DNA of 64,000 bases, taken from Planosporangium thailandense. Its GTDB lineage: Bacteria > Actinomycetota > Actinomycetes > Mycobacteriales > Micromonosporaceae. The notes under the pieces were generated by a model. It searched no databases and was not told where the DNA came from. It worked only from the letters and a program-made list of their open reading frames with translations. Below are positions 1 to 8,649 of this stretch, piece by piece; position 1 is the stretch's first letter; each line of letters starts with the position of its first letter. The stretch lies in contig NZ_JAATVY010000008.1 of assembly GCF_011947195.1 (NCBI RefSeq), positions 62,001-126,000 on the forward strand, given 5' to 3'. The translations under genes and the position numbers were made by a program.

Positions 1-1
1 C

Positions 2-649
2 ACGTACCGCATCCCCCGCGCCCTGGACGCCGCCGGCATCGCCGAGGTGATCGAGGCGTTCGCGGCCGGGGCCCAGCGGGCCCTCGACGCCGGCTTTCGC
101 GCCGTCGAGGTCCATGCCGCGCACGGCTACCTGCTGCACGAGTTCCTGTCGCCGCTGTCCAACGACCGGACCGACGAGTACGGCGGCAGCCTCGCCAACC
201 GGATGCGGTTGACGGTCGAGGTGACCGAGGCGGTACGGGCAGTAGTCGGCCCGGACGTGCCGGTGCTGGTCCGGATCTCGGCCACCGACTGGGTCGACGG
301 AGGATGGACCGTCGAGGACAGCGTGGTACTGGCCCGCGAGCTGAAGGCGGCCGGGGCCGATCTGATCGACTGCTCCACCGGCGGTGTGGTGCCGCAGGCC
401 AGCATCCCGGTTGGGCCGGGTTACCAGGTGCCGTTCGCGTCGCGGGTACGGGCGGGAGCGGACGTCCCCACCGCCGCCGTCGGGATCATCACCGAGCCCG
501 AGCAGGCCGAGGAGATCCTCGCCGAGGGCCACGCCGACCTGGTGCTGCTCGGCCGCGAGCTGCTGCGCGACCCGTACTGGCCGCGCCGTGCCGCCATGAA
601 GCTGGGCGCGGAGCCGGGGTGGCCGCAGCAGTACCGTCGGGCGTTCTGA
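2..649 (+). CDS. NADH:flavin oxidoreductase, Old Yellow Enzyme family (5' part missing)
   Basis: C-terminal 215 residues of an FMN-dependent ene-reductase of the OYE/YqjM type; the frame is open to the left edge, so the start lies outside the window. The visible signature is the active-site segment VEVHAAHGYLLHEFLSP followed by N-DR-DEYGGS-NR-R, the pattern that closes the (beta/alpha)8 barrel around FMN in this family. Near the end, GIITEPEQAEEIL and LVLLGRELLRDPYWP supply the phosphate-binding strand and the usual C-terminal helix. Such enzymes reduce activated C=C bonds with NAD(P)H in the cytoplasm; the substrate here cannot be told. Nothing downstream suggests a dedicated pathway. Confidence 0.9.
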   Translation, partial: TYRIPRALDAAGIAEVIEAFAAGAQRALDAGFRAVEVHAAHGYLLHEFLSPLSNDRTDEYGGSLANRMRLTVEVTEAVRAVVGPDVPVLVRISATDWVDGGWTVEDSVVLARELKAAGADLIDCSTGGVVPQASIPVGPGYQVPFASRVRAGADVPTAAVGIITEPEQAEEILAEGHADLVLLGRELLRDPYWPRRAAMKLGAEPGWPQQYRRAF

Positions 650-669
650 AGCCGCCTATCCTGATCGGC

Positions 670-759
670 GTGCTGTTCAAAGCGCTGTGCATCCTGTCGG
701 TGATCTTCGTGGGCGTGGGGATGATCGGCATCGCGATCCGCCGCCGGCGCGGTCTGTAG
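670..759 (+). CDS. Possible 29-residue single-pass membrane peptide
   Basis: Begins with a GTG 20 nt after the OYE stop codon and encodes one hydrophobic segment (LCILSVIFVGVGMIGIAI) followed by a basic RRRRGL end, which would orient it with the C-terminus in the cytoplasm. No clear Shine-Dalgarno sequence precedes it. Very small membrane proteins of this layout are common in actinobacteria, but the length is too short for a firm call. It could be translated by reinitiation after the upstream gene. Confidence 0.35.
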   Translation: MLFKALCILSVIFVGVGMIGIAIRRRRGL

Positions 760-1285
760 ACCCACCGGCGGCGGATCGCCACGTCGTCACCGCCGCCACG
801 CCGCCGCGTCGTCACCGTTGCCACGCCGTCACCGTCACTGTCGCCGCGTCGTCACCCTTGCCACGCCGCCGCAGCGCCGGGCCGCATACCCCGGCCAGCA
901 CTGGCACTTCTGCGCATGAGGTGCGCCACTCTCACCGCGATCGACTCCCCTTGCGCGAACCCGCAGGATCGCCGCACTGATTGTCGTCTATCGATCTTTA
1001 ACGGCGACTGAGCAGCCCCGACAGATCGCGCTCCACGACCGCTGACGCGGCAAGGGTTCCGGCCTTCACCGCTGGGCCACGGTGCGCCGAAATGAGGCCG
1101 ACATCAACGGTTGCCGATAGCGATGACCATTGATACCTTCGCCCAGACGTCGGCGGACCTTTGATTGTTCGGCCCATTAAGGCTTTTTCCTATCAACCGT
1201 CGGCGCCGAGCACAGGTCGGTTATCCGACCGTGGCCATCGCAGCGCGATGAACCCACCCCCGACGATCCACGAAAGGAACGCACC
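760..1285. other. Gene-free 526-bp region upstream of the tyrosinase operon, with a 29-bp direct repeat
   Basis: No convincing coding frame. The first part is a degenerate mixture of CGCCGCGTCGTCACC and TTGCCACGCC words. A near-perfect 29-bp direct repeat lies at 802-830 and 842-870, differing only at the S and Y positions of CGTCGTCACCSTTGCCACGC and its neighbours. The second half (about 1000-1285) is less GC-rich and should hold the promoter of the tyrosinase operon; no standard -10/-35 pair stands out. Confidence 0.5.
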
Positions 1286-1702
1286 GTGGCGGACATCAGG
1301 CGCCGGGATCTGTTGAAACTGGCGGCGACCGGCGTGGTCGCCGTGACCGGAGTCGCCGGTGGCACCCAACTGGTCACCGCGACCCGCTCCCAGGCCGCAC
1401 CGCAGGACCACAACCACTCCACCGCTGACGAAACCTTCGAGGAGGTCTACCGGGGACGGCGGATCGAATGCGGTGTCAGTGGCGCCAGCCACCACCACGA
1501 CCGACGCACGGCGCTCGGCGTACCGCTGGCCGCCGCCCCGTTCGTCCGCATCGACGAAGCCGAACTGCACGTCATGGTGAACGCGGACGGCTCCTACACC
1601 AGCGTCGTCAACCACTACAAGTCCTTCCGGACCCTGACCGACGTGGCCCGCGCCGCCGTCGACGACCTGAACGGCGCCCAACTTCTCCCGATCCGCGCCT
1701 GA
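1286..1702 (+). CDS. melC1: Tyrosinase co-factor / copper chaperone MelC1
   Basis: Protein of 138 residues with a twin-arginine signal (RRRDLLKLAATG at about residues 5-16, then a hydrophobic stretch to about residue 30), as in the Streptomyces MelC1 caddie protein. That protein binds apo-tyrosinase, delivers copper and carries it through the Tat pathway. The mature part has His-rich patches (DHNHS, SHHHD) and the family core HVMVNADGSYTSVVNHY, where the conserved Tyr occupies the tyrosinase active site. The GTG start is preceded by GAAAGGAAC. The tyrosinase gene follows after 46 bp, so the two form an operon. Identification rests on the core motif and on this pairing. Confidence 0.92.
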   Translation: MADIRRRDLLKLAATGVVAVTGVAGGTQLVTATRSQAAPQDHNHSTADETFEEVYRGRRIECGVSGASHHHDRRTALGVPLAAAPFVRIDEAELHVMVNADGSYTSVVNHYKSFRTLTDVARAAVDDLNGAQLLPIRA

Positions 1703-1748
1703 GGCCCCGTCTCCCACTCACTCCCCACATCGGAGGGACACCCACAGC

Positions 1749-2570
1749 ATGGGCACCCGCAAGAACCAGCGCGACCTGACCGCAGCCGAGAAGCGCGACT
1801 TCGTCAACGCGATCCTCGAACTCAAACGCAACGGTCACTACGACCGGTTCGTGCAGACCCACAATCACTTCATCACCAGCGACACCGACGACAGCGTCCG
1901 CGTCGGCCACCGCTCACCGTCGTTCCTGCCGTGGCACCGGCGGTTCCTGCTGGAGTTCGAGCAGGCGCTGCAGGCGGTCAACCCGGCGGTGACCCTGCCG
2001 TACTGGGACTGGACCGTCGACCGTAGCGCCACGTCGTCGGTGTGGGCGCCGGACTTCATGGGCGGCGACGGCCGCGCCGGTGACGGGCAGGTCACCACGG
2101 GGCCGTTCGCCTACGGCTCCGGCAACTGGACGCTGACCGTACGGGCGGACAGCCGCCCCTACCTGCGTCGTCAGCTCGGCGGGAGCGGTGACGTGCTGCC
2201 CACCGCCGCCGACGTCAGGAGCGTACTGGCGATCGCGACCTATGACGCGGCGCCGTGGAACAGCCGCGCCGCGACCGGCTTCCGCAACAGCGTGGAGGGC
2301 TGGCGCGGCCCGAATCTGCACAACCGGGTGCACGTCTGGGTCGGCGGCAACATGCAGACCGGAATGTCACCCAACGACCCGGTCTTCTGGCTGCACCACT
2401 GTTACATCGACAAGCTGTGGTCGGACTGGCAGCGCGCCCACCCCGGTTCGGGGTACCTGCCCGTCGGCGGCACCCCCGACGTGGTGGACCTCCACGACGC
2501 TATGGCGCCCTGGAACAACGTCACCCCGGCGGACGTCCTGTCGCACACGGCCTGGTACTCGTACGCCTGA
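1749..2570 (+). CDS. melC2: Tyrosinase MelC2 (type-3 copper monophenol oxidase)
   Basis: 273 residues, the normal length for actinobacterial tyrosinases. The six copper ligands are in place: H38, H54 and H63 for CuA (QTHNHF, GHRSPSFLPWHRRFL) and H191, H195 and H216 or H217 for CuB (NLHNRVHVWVGG, DPVFWLHHCYID). The enzyme oxidises monophenols and o-diphenols to quinones, leading to melanin. It has no signal peptide of its own and is expected to be exported piggy-back on the Tat-dependent MelC1 encoded just upstream. The start ATG follows CATCGGAGGGACACCCACAGC, a good ribosome site slightly far from the start. The stop lies 3 bp from the stop of the convergent membrane-protein gene, so transcription collides here. 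Confidence 0.95.
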   Translation: MGTRKNQRDLTAAEKRDFVNAILELKRNGHYDRFVQTHNHFITSDTDDSVRVGHRSPSFLPWHRRFLLEFEQALQAVNPAVTLPYWDWTVDRSATSSVWAPDFMGGDGRAGDGQVTTGPFAYGSGNWTLTVRADSRPYLRRQLGGSGDVLPTAADVRSVLAIATYDAAPWNSRAATGFRNSVEGWRGPNLHNRVHVWVGGNMQTGMSPNDPVFWLHHCYIDKLWSDWQRAHPGSGYLPVGGTPDVVDLHDAMAPWNNVTPADVLSHTAWYSYA

Positions 2571-2573
2571 CCG

Positions 2574-3221
2574 TCATGACGAGACCGCGACCGCGACCGT
2601 GGCCACGCCGGCGCCGACCAGGGCGTACGCCCAGAGCCGGTCGAGGTTGATCCAGGCCGAGCGCAGGATGCTCAGCCCGACCACCTCGTACACGACCGTC
2701 GCGATCACGCCGGCCACCGCCACCATCGCGACGGTGTGGACCGCCGTGGCGGCAAGCCCGGTCCACAGCGAGGCGCCCGCCGCCGCCAGGTGATCGTGCA
2801 TGCCGGCCATTCCGGCCGGGGCGGGGCCGGCGACGAGCACCGGCAGCAGCATCAGTCCGGCGCCGTGGATCGACGACATCAGGAACGACCACGAGATCAG
2901 CTGTACCGGTGACAGCCGCATGCCGGCCCACCGGAAATGGCGTTTCGACAGCGCCCGCCACAGGCCGAATCCGACCAGGACGACGCCGCCGCCGATCGCG
3001 ACGAACCGGGTCGCCAGCACGGACTGGAAGACGCCGACCAGGCCGGCCACGACCAGTACCGACGCCGCGTGCCCCGCCGCGATCGGCGGCAGGGCGCGCA
3101 GCAGGGCTGTCCGGCTGCGCTCCTGCAGGCCGATCGCGACCGCGAACAGCCAGCCCATGCCGGGATTGAGCCCGTGGAAGGCGCCGAGCCCGGCAAGGGC
3201 CAGCCACTGCCAACCGGTCAC
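2574..3221 (-). CDS. Polytopic membrane protein coupled to the SBP56/methanethiol oxidase gene
   Basis: 215 residues with about six hydrophobic helices. The first helix carries HGLNPGMGWLFAVAIG, and a second conserved-looking polar helix has SSIHGAGLMLLP; an MHDH patch lies in a loop. The His-in-membrane pattern recalls, without proving, metal transporters of the NicO/UreH kind. The gene starts inside the last codons of the upstream SBP56 gene (4-bp ATGA overlap at 3218-3221), so the two are translationally coupled. A job in metal supply (SBP56 is copper-dependent) or in handling a volatile sulfur product is inference from this coupling. I do not recognise a named family. Confidence 0.8.
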   Translation of the reverse strand: MTGWQWLALAGLGAFHGLNPGMGWLFAVAIGLQERSRTALLRALPPIAAGHAASVLVVAGLVGVFQSVLATRFVAIGGGVVLVGFGLWRALSKRHFRWAGMRLSPVQLISWSFLMSSIHGAGLMLLPVLVAGPAPAGMAGMHDHLAAAGASLWTGLAATAVHTVAMVAVAGVIATVVYEVVGLSILRSAWINLDRLWAYALVGAGVATVAVAVSS

Positions 3222-4666
3222 GGGTAGCAGTACGAGTCGGAGGAGGCGTCGCCACCCTGCAGCCGTACCTGGTGCACCCGCCGGCCCCGGAAGTCGTCGC
3301 CGTTGGGGAAGAAGCGCTCGTCGAGGCTCATGCCGCCGTTCGGGTCGGCGTCGAGCTTGATCGCCCAGGCGCCGACGCCCTCCGGGTAAAACTGGTCGTC
3401 CCAGGAGCCGTAGAGCGAGTTGGTGACGTAGACCCGCCGCCCGTCCCGGCTGAGCTCGACCATCTGCGGGCCGCCCCGCAGCGGCTGGTCGGGCGCGGCC
3501 GGGTGCGGAACCCGGCCGACGATGCCACCGATGCGCACCGAGCCGGTCTTCACCGGCTTGAACGGGTCGCTCACGTCGTACTGGAGCAGCTCACCGGTCC
3601 CCCAGCACGACACGTACAGCGTCTTGTCGTCGACCGTCAGGTCGATGTCGGTGACCAGCGGCGGGACCGCGCCGAACGGCTGCAGGATCGGCGGCAGCAG
3701 CGCCGGGTCGGCCGGCTCGGCCGGGATGTCGATCACCTTGGTGGCGGCCCACTGCCCGACCGTTCCGGCCCGCGAGGCTGCGCCGTGCGACCCGGAACGG
3801 TCGCCCTCGCGGTGCCAGAGCCAGATCGACGCGGACAGGTCCTCGACGCTGACGACCACGCTGGCGAACCCGTACTCCTTGGTCGGGTCGTGCGCCGGCC
3901 GCAGCTCCAGGGCCATCTGGTACTGGTCGCCGAGGTCGACGGTCTGCTGGTGGCGGCGCTTGCGCAGGTCGAAGAAGTGCAGGGCGTGCCCGTACTTGCG
4001 CCCGAGCAGCAGCTCGCCGACGAGGCCGTCCTCGACCATCGAGGGGGTGCCCCACTCGCTGGTGATCAGCGTGTCGTGGCCGAGGTGCCACCAGAAGTCG
4101 TACGCCAGGTACTGCGGCCCCCGGTCCAGCTCCCACCGGCCGAGCACCTCGAACGTGTTGTGGTCGAGCAGCGCGATCCCGCCCGGCCCGTCGTTGCCGT
4201 CCGCCCCGCCGAGCGCCGAGACGTAGATGCCTTCCGGCCCGCAGTGGATGGTGTGCGGGCGGGAGTAGCCCGCCTGCTTGGCCAGCTCCTCGGGCTCGAG
4301 GACCTTCACGATCTCCGGCTGCCGCGGGTCGGACTTGGTGTCGATCACGTAGAGGCGCGACGAGCGCAGGCCGGGCACGATCAGGTACCGCCGCTCGACG
4401 TGCGGATGGGGCGCGTACGGGCACAGCGCGCTGCTGCAGGCGTTCCAGCCGAAGTGGTGCAGTTCGTCGCCGACGTAGGGCATGTCCGTCCAGCCGACGA
4501 CCTGCCCGTACCGGCCGGAGTCGGGGTCGACGTCGAGGACCGCGATCGCGTCCGGCTGCTGCGCCGACCGGTCGAAGGCCGCGAGGTAGGCCAGCTTCTC
4601 CGGCGGAGCGCTCACCGCCTGCCGCGGCGACGGGTAGAAACTCGGGTCAGGCTTCCACAGCGCCAT
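3218..4666 (-). CDS. Selenium-binding protein SBP56 family / methanethiol oxidase
   Basis: 482 residues, close to the usual 460-480 of SELENBP1-type proteins. These beta-propeller enzymes oxidise methanethiol to formaldehyde, H2S and H2O2 with copper. Family landmarks include an N-terminal YLAAF segment, DELHHFGWNACSSALC carrying the conserved Cys that binds selenium in the animal protein, RYLIVPGLRSSRLYVIDTK, and the late VYVTNSLYGSWDDQFYPEG block. The ATG is preceded by a strong AAGGAGG. A perfect dyad at 4751-4771 lies in the upstream region. The next gene overlaps its stop by 4 bp. Family assignment is firm; the exact reaction in this organism is inferred. Confidence 0.9.
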   Translation of the reverse strand: MALWKPDPSFYPSPRQAVSAPPEKLAYLAAFDRSAQQPDAIAVLDVDPDSGRYGQVVGWTDMPYVGDELHHFGWNACSSALCPYAPHPHVERRYLIVPGLRSSRLYVIDTKSDPRQPEIVKVLEPEELAKQAGYSRPHTIHCGPEGIYVSALGGADGNDGPGGIALLDHNTFEVLGRWELDRGPQYLAYDFWWHLGHDTLITSEWGTPSMVEDGLVGELLLGRKYGHALHFFDLRKRRHQQTVDLGDQYQMALELRPAHDPTKEYGFASVVVSVEDLSASIWLWHREGDRSGSHGAASRAGTVGQWAATKVIDIPAEPADPALLPPILQPFGAVPPLVTDIDLTVDDKTLYVSCWGTGELLQYDVSDPFKPVKTGSVRIGGIVGRVPHPAAPDQPLRGGPQMVELSRDGRRVYVTNSLYGSWDDQFYPEGVGAWAIKLDADPNGGMSLDERFFPNGDDFRGRRVHQVRLQGGDASSDSYCYP

Positions 4667-4750
4667 TGGGCCTCCTTGGCCGCAAGTGAAGCCGGTTGGG
4701 ACGGTGCTACCACTGACCCTACGGCCTTTCGAGGAATCGCGAAGAACAAT

Positions 4751-4771
4751 AACCTATCAAGCTAATAGGTT
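4751..4771. promoter_or_regulatory. Perfect inverted repeat, probable operator upstream of the SBP56 gene
   Basis: AACCTAT (4751-4757), 7-bp spacer, ATAGGTT (4765-4771), in an AT-rich patch unlike the surrounding 70% GC. It lies 84 bp upstream of the SBP56 start and 104 bp upstream of the toxin gene, in the divergent promoter region. A dimeric repressor or activator site is likely. Its owner is unknown; an Rrf2-type sulfur regulator is one possibility, by analogy only. Confidence 0.55.
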
Positions 4772-4837
4772 AAGTCGTCAAGATCCTTTACCCAGTCAAT
4801 AGTCCGACGCCGCCCGATCAGCGCCCCCCGGTCCGTG

Positions 4838-4868
4838 CCGACACTTCTGGTTTACCATTCGCTATACT
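4838..4868 (+). promoter_or_regulatory. Probable promoter of the toxin-antitoxin operon, leaderless start
   Basis: A good -10 hexamer TATACT at 4863-4868 stands 6 bp before the GTG at 4875, so the transcript would begin at or next to the start codon. There is no Shine-Dalgarno sequence. A weak -35 (GACACT, 4840-4845) sits 17 bp upstream. Leaderless translation is common in actinobacteria. Confidence 0.5.
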
Positions 4869-4874
4869 CGACCC

Positions 4875-5240
4875 GTGGCGACCGAGGAATGGGAGATCTA
4901 CCTCGTCAGCGAGGTACGCGATTGGATCGACAGCCTCGACCCGGCCACCCATGCCCGCGTCGTGCAAGCGATCGACCTGCTCGCCGAAGCCGGGCCGGGG
5001 CTCGGCCGACCACTGGTCGACACGATTCATGGATCGTCGATCGCCAACCTGAAGGAGTTACGCCCCGGCACCGTGCGCATCCTGTTCGCCTTCGACCCGT
5101 GGCGCGCCAGCATCCTGCTGGTCGCCGGGGACAAGGCCGGACGGTGGAACCAGTGGTACGTCGAAGCCATCCCCCTGGCCGAGCAACGCTACGAGACCTA
5201 TTTGAAGGAACGCGCCGAGGAGGAAGGCCAGCAGCCATGA
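4875..5240 (+). CDS. RelE/HigB-type toxin
   Basis: 121-residue small basic protein with the RelE/ParE-superfamily pattern of the phage-derived Gp49-like HigB group: an N-terminal strand and SEVRDWIDSL helix, the central IHGSSIANLKELRPGTVRILFAF strand-turn-strand (quoted in pieces: LKELRPGTVRILFAF), and a WYVEAIPLAEQRYETYL C-terminal helix. Members cleave mRNA at the ribosome. The gene precedes its partner and overlaps it by ATGA (5237-5240), the toxin-first order typical of HigBA. Initiation is from GTG, probably leaderless. Confidence 0.85.
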   Translation: MATEEWEIYLVSEVRDWIDSLDPATHARVVQAIDLLAEAGPGLGRPLVDTIHGSSIANLKELRPGTVRILFAFDPWRASILLVAGDKAGRWNQWYVEAIPLAEQRYETYLKERAEEEGQQP

Positions 5241-5554
5241 GCAGTTACGTTCGATGGAACGACATCCGCGCCGAACAGGTCGAGCGCGCTGGCGGCGAAA
5301 AGGCCGTCGACGCTGGCAAGCAGGAGTTGCTCGCCAGCGTGGTCGGGCACCGCCTGGCCGAGGTGCGCCGCGCCCGAGGTCTGACCCAGCAGCAGGTAGC
5401 CGAGCACATGGGCGTCACTAAGGGCCGCGTATCCCAGATCGAGCAAGGCAAGATCTCCGGCCAGGACGTGGTCGCCCGCTACGCCGCCGCGCTCGGCGGA
5501 AGGCTGCACCAGGCGATCTACTTCGACGACGGCAACATAGCCGCCATCGCATAG
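5237..5554 (+). CDS. HigA/XRE-type antitoxin
   Basis: 105 residues with a single helix-turn-helix at about 38-75 (VRRARGLTQQQVAEHMGVT then KGRVSQIEQGKIS), as in XRE-family antitoxins that bind the toxin and repress their own promoter. The start ATG overlaps the toxin stop, so translation is coupled. I chose this start because the frame upstream is only a shadow of the toxin gene. The N-terminal part (to about residue 35) is helical and charged and may wrap the toxin. Confidence 0.85.
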   Translation: MSSYVRWNDIRAEQVERAGGEKAVDAGKQELLASVVGHRLAEVRRARGLTQQQVAEHMGVTKGRVSQIEQGKISGQDVVARYAAALGGRLHQAIYFDDGNIAAIA

Positions 5555-5594
5555 GCAGCAACCGTGACGGCAACGCAGGTCGACTTCTACAGCG

Positions 5595-6926
5595 TCAGCC
5601 GGCGGTCGCGGCGGCCACCATCCCTTCGGCGATCCGCTCGACGTCGGCGTCCTCGGTCACGTACGGCGGCATCGTGTACACCAGGTCCCGGAACGGCCGC
5701 AGCCACACCCCTTGCGCGCCGGCGGCCCGGGTCGCGGCGGCGATGTCGACCTCGTGGTCGAGCTGAATGACCCCGATCGCGCCGAGCACGCGTACGTCCG
5801 CCACGCCGGGCGCCCCGACGGCGGGCGCGAGCGCCGACCGCAGGACGGCTTCGATGCGTTTGACATCGGTCCGCCAGGCACCGCCGTCGAGCAGGTCCAG
5901 CGAAGCGTTCGCCACCGCGCACGCGAGCGGATTGCCCATGAAGGTCGGCCCGTGCGCCAGCACCGGAACGCTCCCCCGCGAGATGCCGTCGGCCACCTCG
6001 GTCGTGCACAGGGTCGCGGCGAACGACAGGTACCCGCCGGACAGCGCCTTGCCCACGCACATCACGTCGGGGCTGACGCCGGCGTGGTCGGCGGCGAAGT
6101 AGGCGCCGGTACGGCCGAAGCCGGTGGCGATCTCGTCGAAGATGAGCAGCACGCCGGCGGCGGTCGTCGCCTCGCGCAGCACCCGCAGGTACTCCGGCGA
6201 GTGGAACCGCATCCCCCCGGCGCCCTGCACCACCGGCTCGACGATGACGGCCGCCAGCTCGTCGGCGTGCGCCTCGATGAGCGCGACCAGGTGCCGGGCG
6301 TACGCGGCTTCGAACTCCACCGGCGGCTCCTCGGCGAAGACCTGGCGGGGCAGGACGCCCGTCCAGAGGTGGTGCATGCCGCCGTCGGGGTCGCACACCG
6401 ACATCGGGTGGAACGTGTCGCCGTGGTATCCGCCCCGCCAGGTCAGCAGCCGCTGCTTGCGCGGCTGGCCGACCGAGCGCCAGTACTGCAGGCACATCTT
6501 CGCGGCGACCTCGACGGCGACCGAGCCGGAGTCGGAGAAGAAGACGTGTTCGAGGCCGGCCGGGCTCAGCTCGACCAGCCGGGTGGCGAGCCGTACGGCC
6601 GGCTCGTGGGTGAGGCCGCCGAACATGACGTGGCTCATGCGGCCGAGCTGATCGCGGACGGCGGCGTCGAGCACCGGGTGGGCGTACCCGTGAATGGCCG
6701 CCCACCACGAGGACATGCCGTCGATCAGCTCCCGGTGACCCTCGAACGGCTCGGCGAGGCGCAGCCGGACGCCGGCGGCCGACTCGACGACGAGCGGGGC
6801 CGACGTTCCGGGCACGGATGAGTACGGATGCCACACGTGGGCGCGGTCGAGGGCGAGCAGTTCGGTCGGGCGCACGGCGGGAAGCCTACTGGCCCGGCGG
6901 GTCCGGTCCGATCGGATGGCCGCCAC
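5595..6926 (-). CDS. bioA: Adenosylmethionine-8-amino-7-oxononanoate aminotransferase
   Basis: 443 residues. PLP-dependent class-III aminotransferase converting KAPA to DAPA in biotin synthesis with SAM as amino donor. BioA hallmarks are the N-terminal [57 protein letters not shown], and the PLP site with D264 ([14 protein letters not shown]) and the Schiff-base lysine K293 (CVGKALSGG). The [19 protein letters not shown] loop is also typical. No bioF, bioD or bioB is visible next to it. The start is uncertain: the ATG at 6926 has no strong ribosome site and a GTG at 6875 ([15 protein letters not shown]) is an alternative. It is divergent from the lipoprotein gene. Confidence 0.95.
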   Translation of the reverse strand: MAAIRSDRTRRASRLPAVRPTELLALDRAHVWHPYSSVPGTSAPLVVESAAGVRLRLAEPFEGHRELIDGMSSWWAAIHGYAHPVLDAAVRDQLGRMSHVMFGGLTHEPAVRLATRLVELSPAGLEHVFFSDSGSVAVEVAAKMCLQYWRSVGQPRKQRLLTWRGGYHGDTFHPMSVCDPDGGMHHLWTGVLPRQVFAEEPPVEFEAAYARHLVALIEAHADELAAVIVEPVVQGAGGMRFHSPEYLRVLREATTAAGVLLIFDEIATGFGRTGAYFAADHAGVSPDVMCVGKALSGGYLSFAATLCTTEVADGISRGSVPVLAHGPTFMGNPLACAVANASLDLLDGGAWRTDVKRIEAVLRSALAPAVGAPGVADVRVLGAIGVIQLDHEVDIAAATRAAGAQGVWLRPFRDLVYTMPPYVTEDADVERIAEGMVAAATAG

Positions 6927-7010
6927 CGGTCCTGTTTGTCACAGGCGGGGTTGACGCGAGCAGAGGGGCCCGGATTGACTCGGTCCATAACCGGTTGGGG
7001 AGCGACGACG

Positions 7011-8270
7011 ATGACCAGACCTCTGCCCCGCCGCCCCGCCCGGCGCGGGCGCGCCCGCGCGGTCACCGCCGCGCTGTCCGTCGCCCTGGCCGCGAGCGCG
7101 CTCACGGCTACCGGATGCACCTGGTCGGAGCCGGCGAAGAAGGCCCGCCCGGCGCCGACCACCGGCGCGGCCGTTCCCGACAAGCCGTCGAAGCCGCAGA
7201 CGTTGAAGGTTCTCGACCTCGCCGGCGATCTCCAGCTGACACAGGGGATCCTCGACAACTTCCAGAAAGAACACCCGGAGGTCGTCACCAGAATCGTCAC
7301 CGCGCAGGGAAGCCCGCTGCAGGCGCCGGCGGAGATCAAGGCGGCACAGGCGGCGGGACGGCTCGACGTCGATCTCGTGCTCACCGACTCCGATGGCCTC
7401 GCCACCGGCCTGGCGCAGGGGACGTGGCTGAAGCTCACCCCCGCGTACGACGCCAGACTGCCCGCGCTGAGCACCATCCACACCCCGGACGCGGCGATGA
7501 TGCAGCAGTTGGCGCAGGGGTACGGCGTCACCCTCGCCGAGAGCCCGGTCGGGCCGCTCATCATGTACAACCCGAAGACGGTGCCCACCCCACCCACGAC
7601 GGCCGACGAGCTTCTCGCGTACGCCAAGCAGCACCCGGGGAAGGTGGAGTACGCCCAGCCGCGCAACTCCTGGCCGGCGCGGGCGTTGCTGATGGGCCTG
7701 CCGTACATCCTCGGCGACCGCAGCCCGACCCAGCCCGAGACCTGGACCAGGACCTGGGAGTACCTGGCGGAGATGGCGCCGTACAACCCGCCGTACCCGG
7801 TCAGCACGGGGCAGACGATGACCGATCTCGCGAGCGGCACGGTCGACATCATCGCCACCACGACGGGCTGGGACATCAACTCCCGGGCGCTGGGCACCGT
7901 ACCGGCCGAAATGAAGGTCTCCACCCTCCAGGGCTTCCATTGGGTGATGGACGCCCACTACGCGGTGGTCCCCGTCGGCGTCGACCGGGACAAGCTGGCG
8001 GCCGTCCTCAGCCTGATCCGGTACGCGCTGCAGCCGAATCAGCAGGCGGTGATTTTCGACAAGGGGTACTTCTACCCCGGCCCCGCGGTCAAGGGCGCGA
8101 CCATCGACCTGGCGCCGGCCGACAGCCAGGATGTCATCAGGCAGTTCGGCCGGCCCGAGTACGACAGCCTCATCAGCGACGCGCCGAAGGCGACACCGGT
8201 GCCCGTCGACGTCCGGCTGAAAGCCTTCGAGCTGTGGGATCGCAACGTCGGTTCGGTCGCCAGGAGATGA
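7011..8270 (+). CDS. Extracellular solute-binding lipoprotein (family 1-like)
   Basis: 419 residues from the ATG that gives a proper export signal: basic n-region (RPLPRRPARRGRAR), hydrophobic core, and lipobox-like LTATGC with Cys at about 33, so a lipid-anchored surface protein. The mature part has the two-lobed binding-protein style: opening TLKVLDLAGDLQLTQGILDNF, an internal SPVGPLIMYNPKTV hinge, and a WVMDAHYAVVPVGVD segment. It resembles family-1 binding proteins of ABC importers, but no permease or ATPase gene is adjacent, so the ligand is unknown. The longer in-frame ORF reaching back to 6828 would destroy the signal peptide and was not used. Confidence 0.8.
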   Translation: MTRPLPRRPARRGRARAVTAALSVALAASALTATGCTWSEPAKKARPAPTTGAAVPDKPSKPQTLKVLDLAGDLQLTQGILDNFQKEHPEVVTRIVTAQGSPLQAPAEIKAAQAAGRLDVDLVLTDSDGLATGLAQGTWLKLTPAYDARLPALSTIHTPDAAMMQQLAQGYGVTLAESPVGPLIMYNPKTVPTPPTTADELLAYAKQHPGKVEYAQPRNSWPARALLMGLPYILGDRSPTQPETWTRTWEYLAEMAPYNPPYPVSTGQTMTDLASGTVDIIATTTGWDINSRALGTVPAEMKVSTLQGFHWVMDAHYAVVPVGVDRDKLAAVLSLIRYALQPNQQAVIFDKGYFYPGPAVKGATIDLAPADSQDVIRQFGRPEYDSLISDAPKATPVPVDVRLKAFELWDRNVGSVARR

Positions 8271-8649
8271 CCTTACTTAGCAATGCGCCGTGACAGACGG
8301 TAATCACCCGTTATGTCCGACCCAGAGGCGGCGAAACCCGATCGGCTGCCCGTCCACAGTGGGACCTCTCGGCATCAACGCGGAGAGTAAGGGTGGTGCG
8401 GTCATTCGCAAGCCGACTTGAGCAGGGACGATACCGCATACCGTTCGACGATGATTACTAATCGTGATCAGCAATCGATGAACATGATGGGCCGTTGTCC
8501 CCTGGTCGGACAGATTCCTGCGCTGCGGCCTTCTGGCCCTTGTAACGGTCAGTGACGACCCATAGCGTTCGGAACGCGACAAGGCGCCAGCGGCAACTGG
8601 CGCCTCATCGCTTCGCGAATCAGCCATATGTCAGGCAGGGGAGGCCGAC
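8271..8649. other. Gene-free 379-bp region upstream of the polysaccharide cluster
   Basis: No supported gene; a 107-codon minus-strand frame (8304-8627) has no ribosome site and no protein-like pattern. The region is less GC-rich in its middle (about 8400-8520). It contains a short perfect dyad GCGTTC-G-GAACGC (8565-8577) and a strong hairpin at 8582-8605. It should hold the promoter and leader of the LPXTG-GT2-wecB cluster. Confidence 0.5.
8582..8605. promoter_or_regulatory. Hairpin in the leader of the LPXTG/GT2/wecB cluster
   Basis: Perfect 9-bp arms AGGCGCCAG and CTGGCGCCT around a 6-nt loop, 45 bp upstream of the LPXTG-protein start. There is no T-run, so a simple intrinsic terminator is less likely than a leader or attenuator structure. 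It lies 311 bp beyond the lipoprotein stop. Confidence 0.5.

Noticed and set aside
3272-4765. 497-codon plus-strand frame opposite the SBP56 gene
   Set aside because: Antisense shadow of a gene with clear family motifs; no ribosome site or domain.
8582-8605. Known riboswitch class (for example c-di-AMP or c-di-GMP aptamer)
   Set aside because: Only a simple 9-bp hairpin is visible; none of the conserved aptamer words could be recognised.
8304-8627. 107-codon minus-strand frame upstream of the LPXTG gene
   Set aside because: No ribosome site, no protein-like pattern, and it covers the leader hairpin and dyad.
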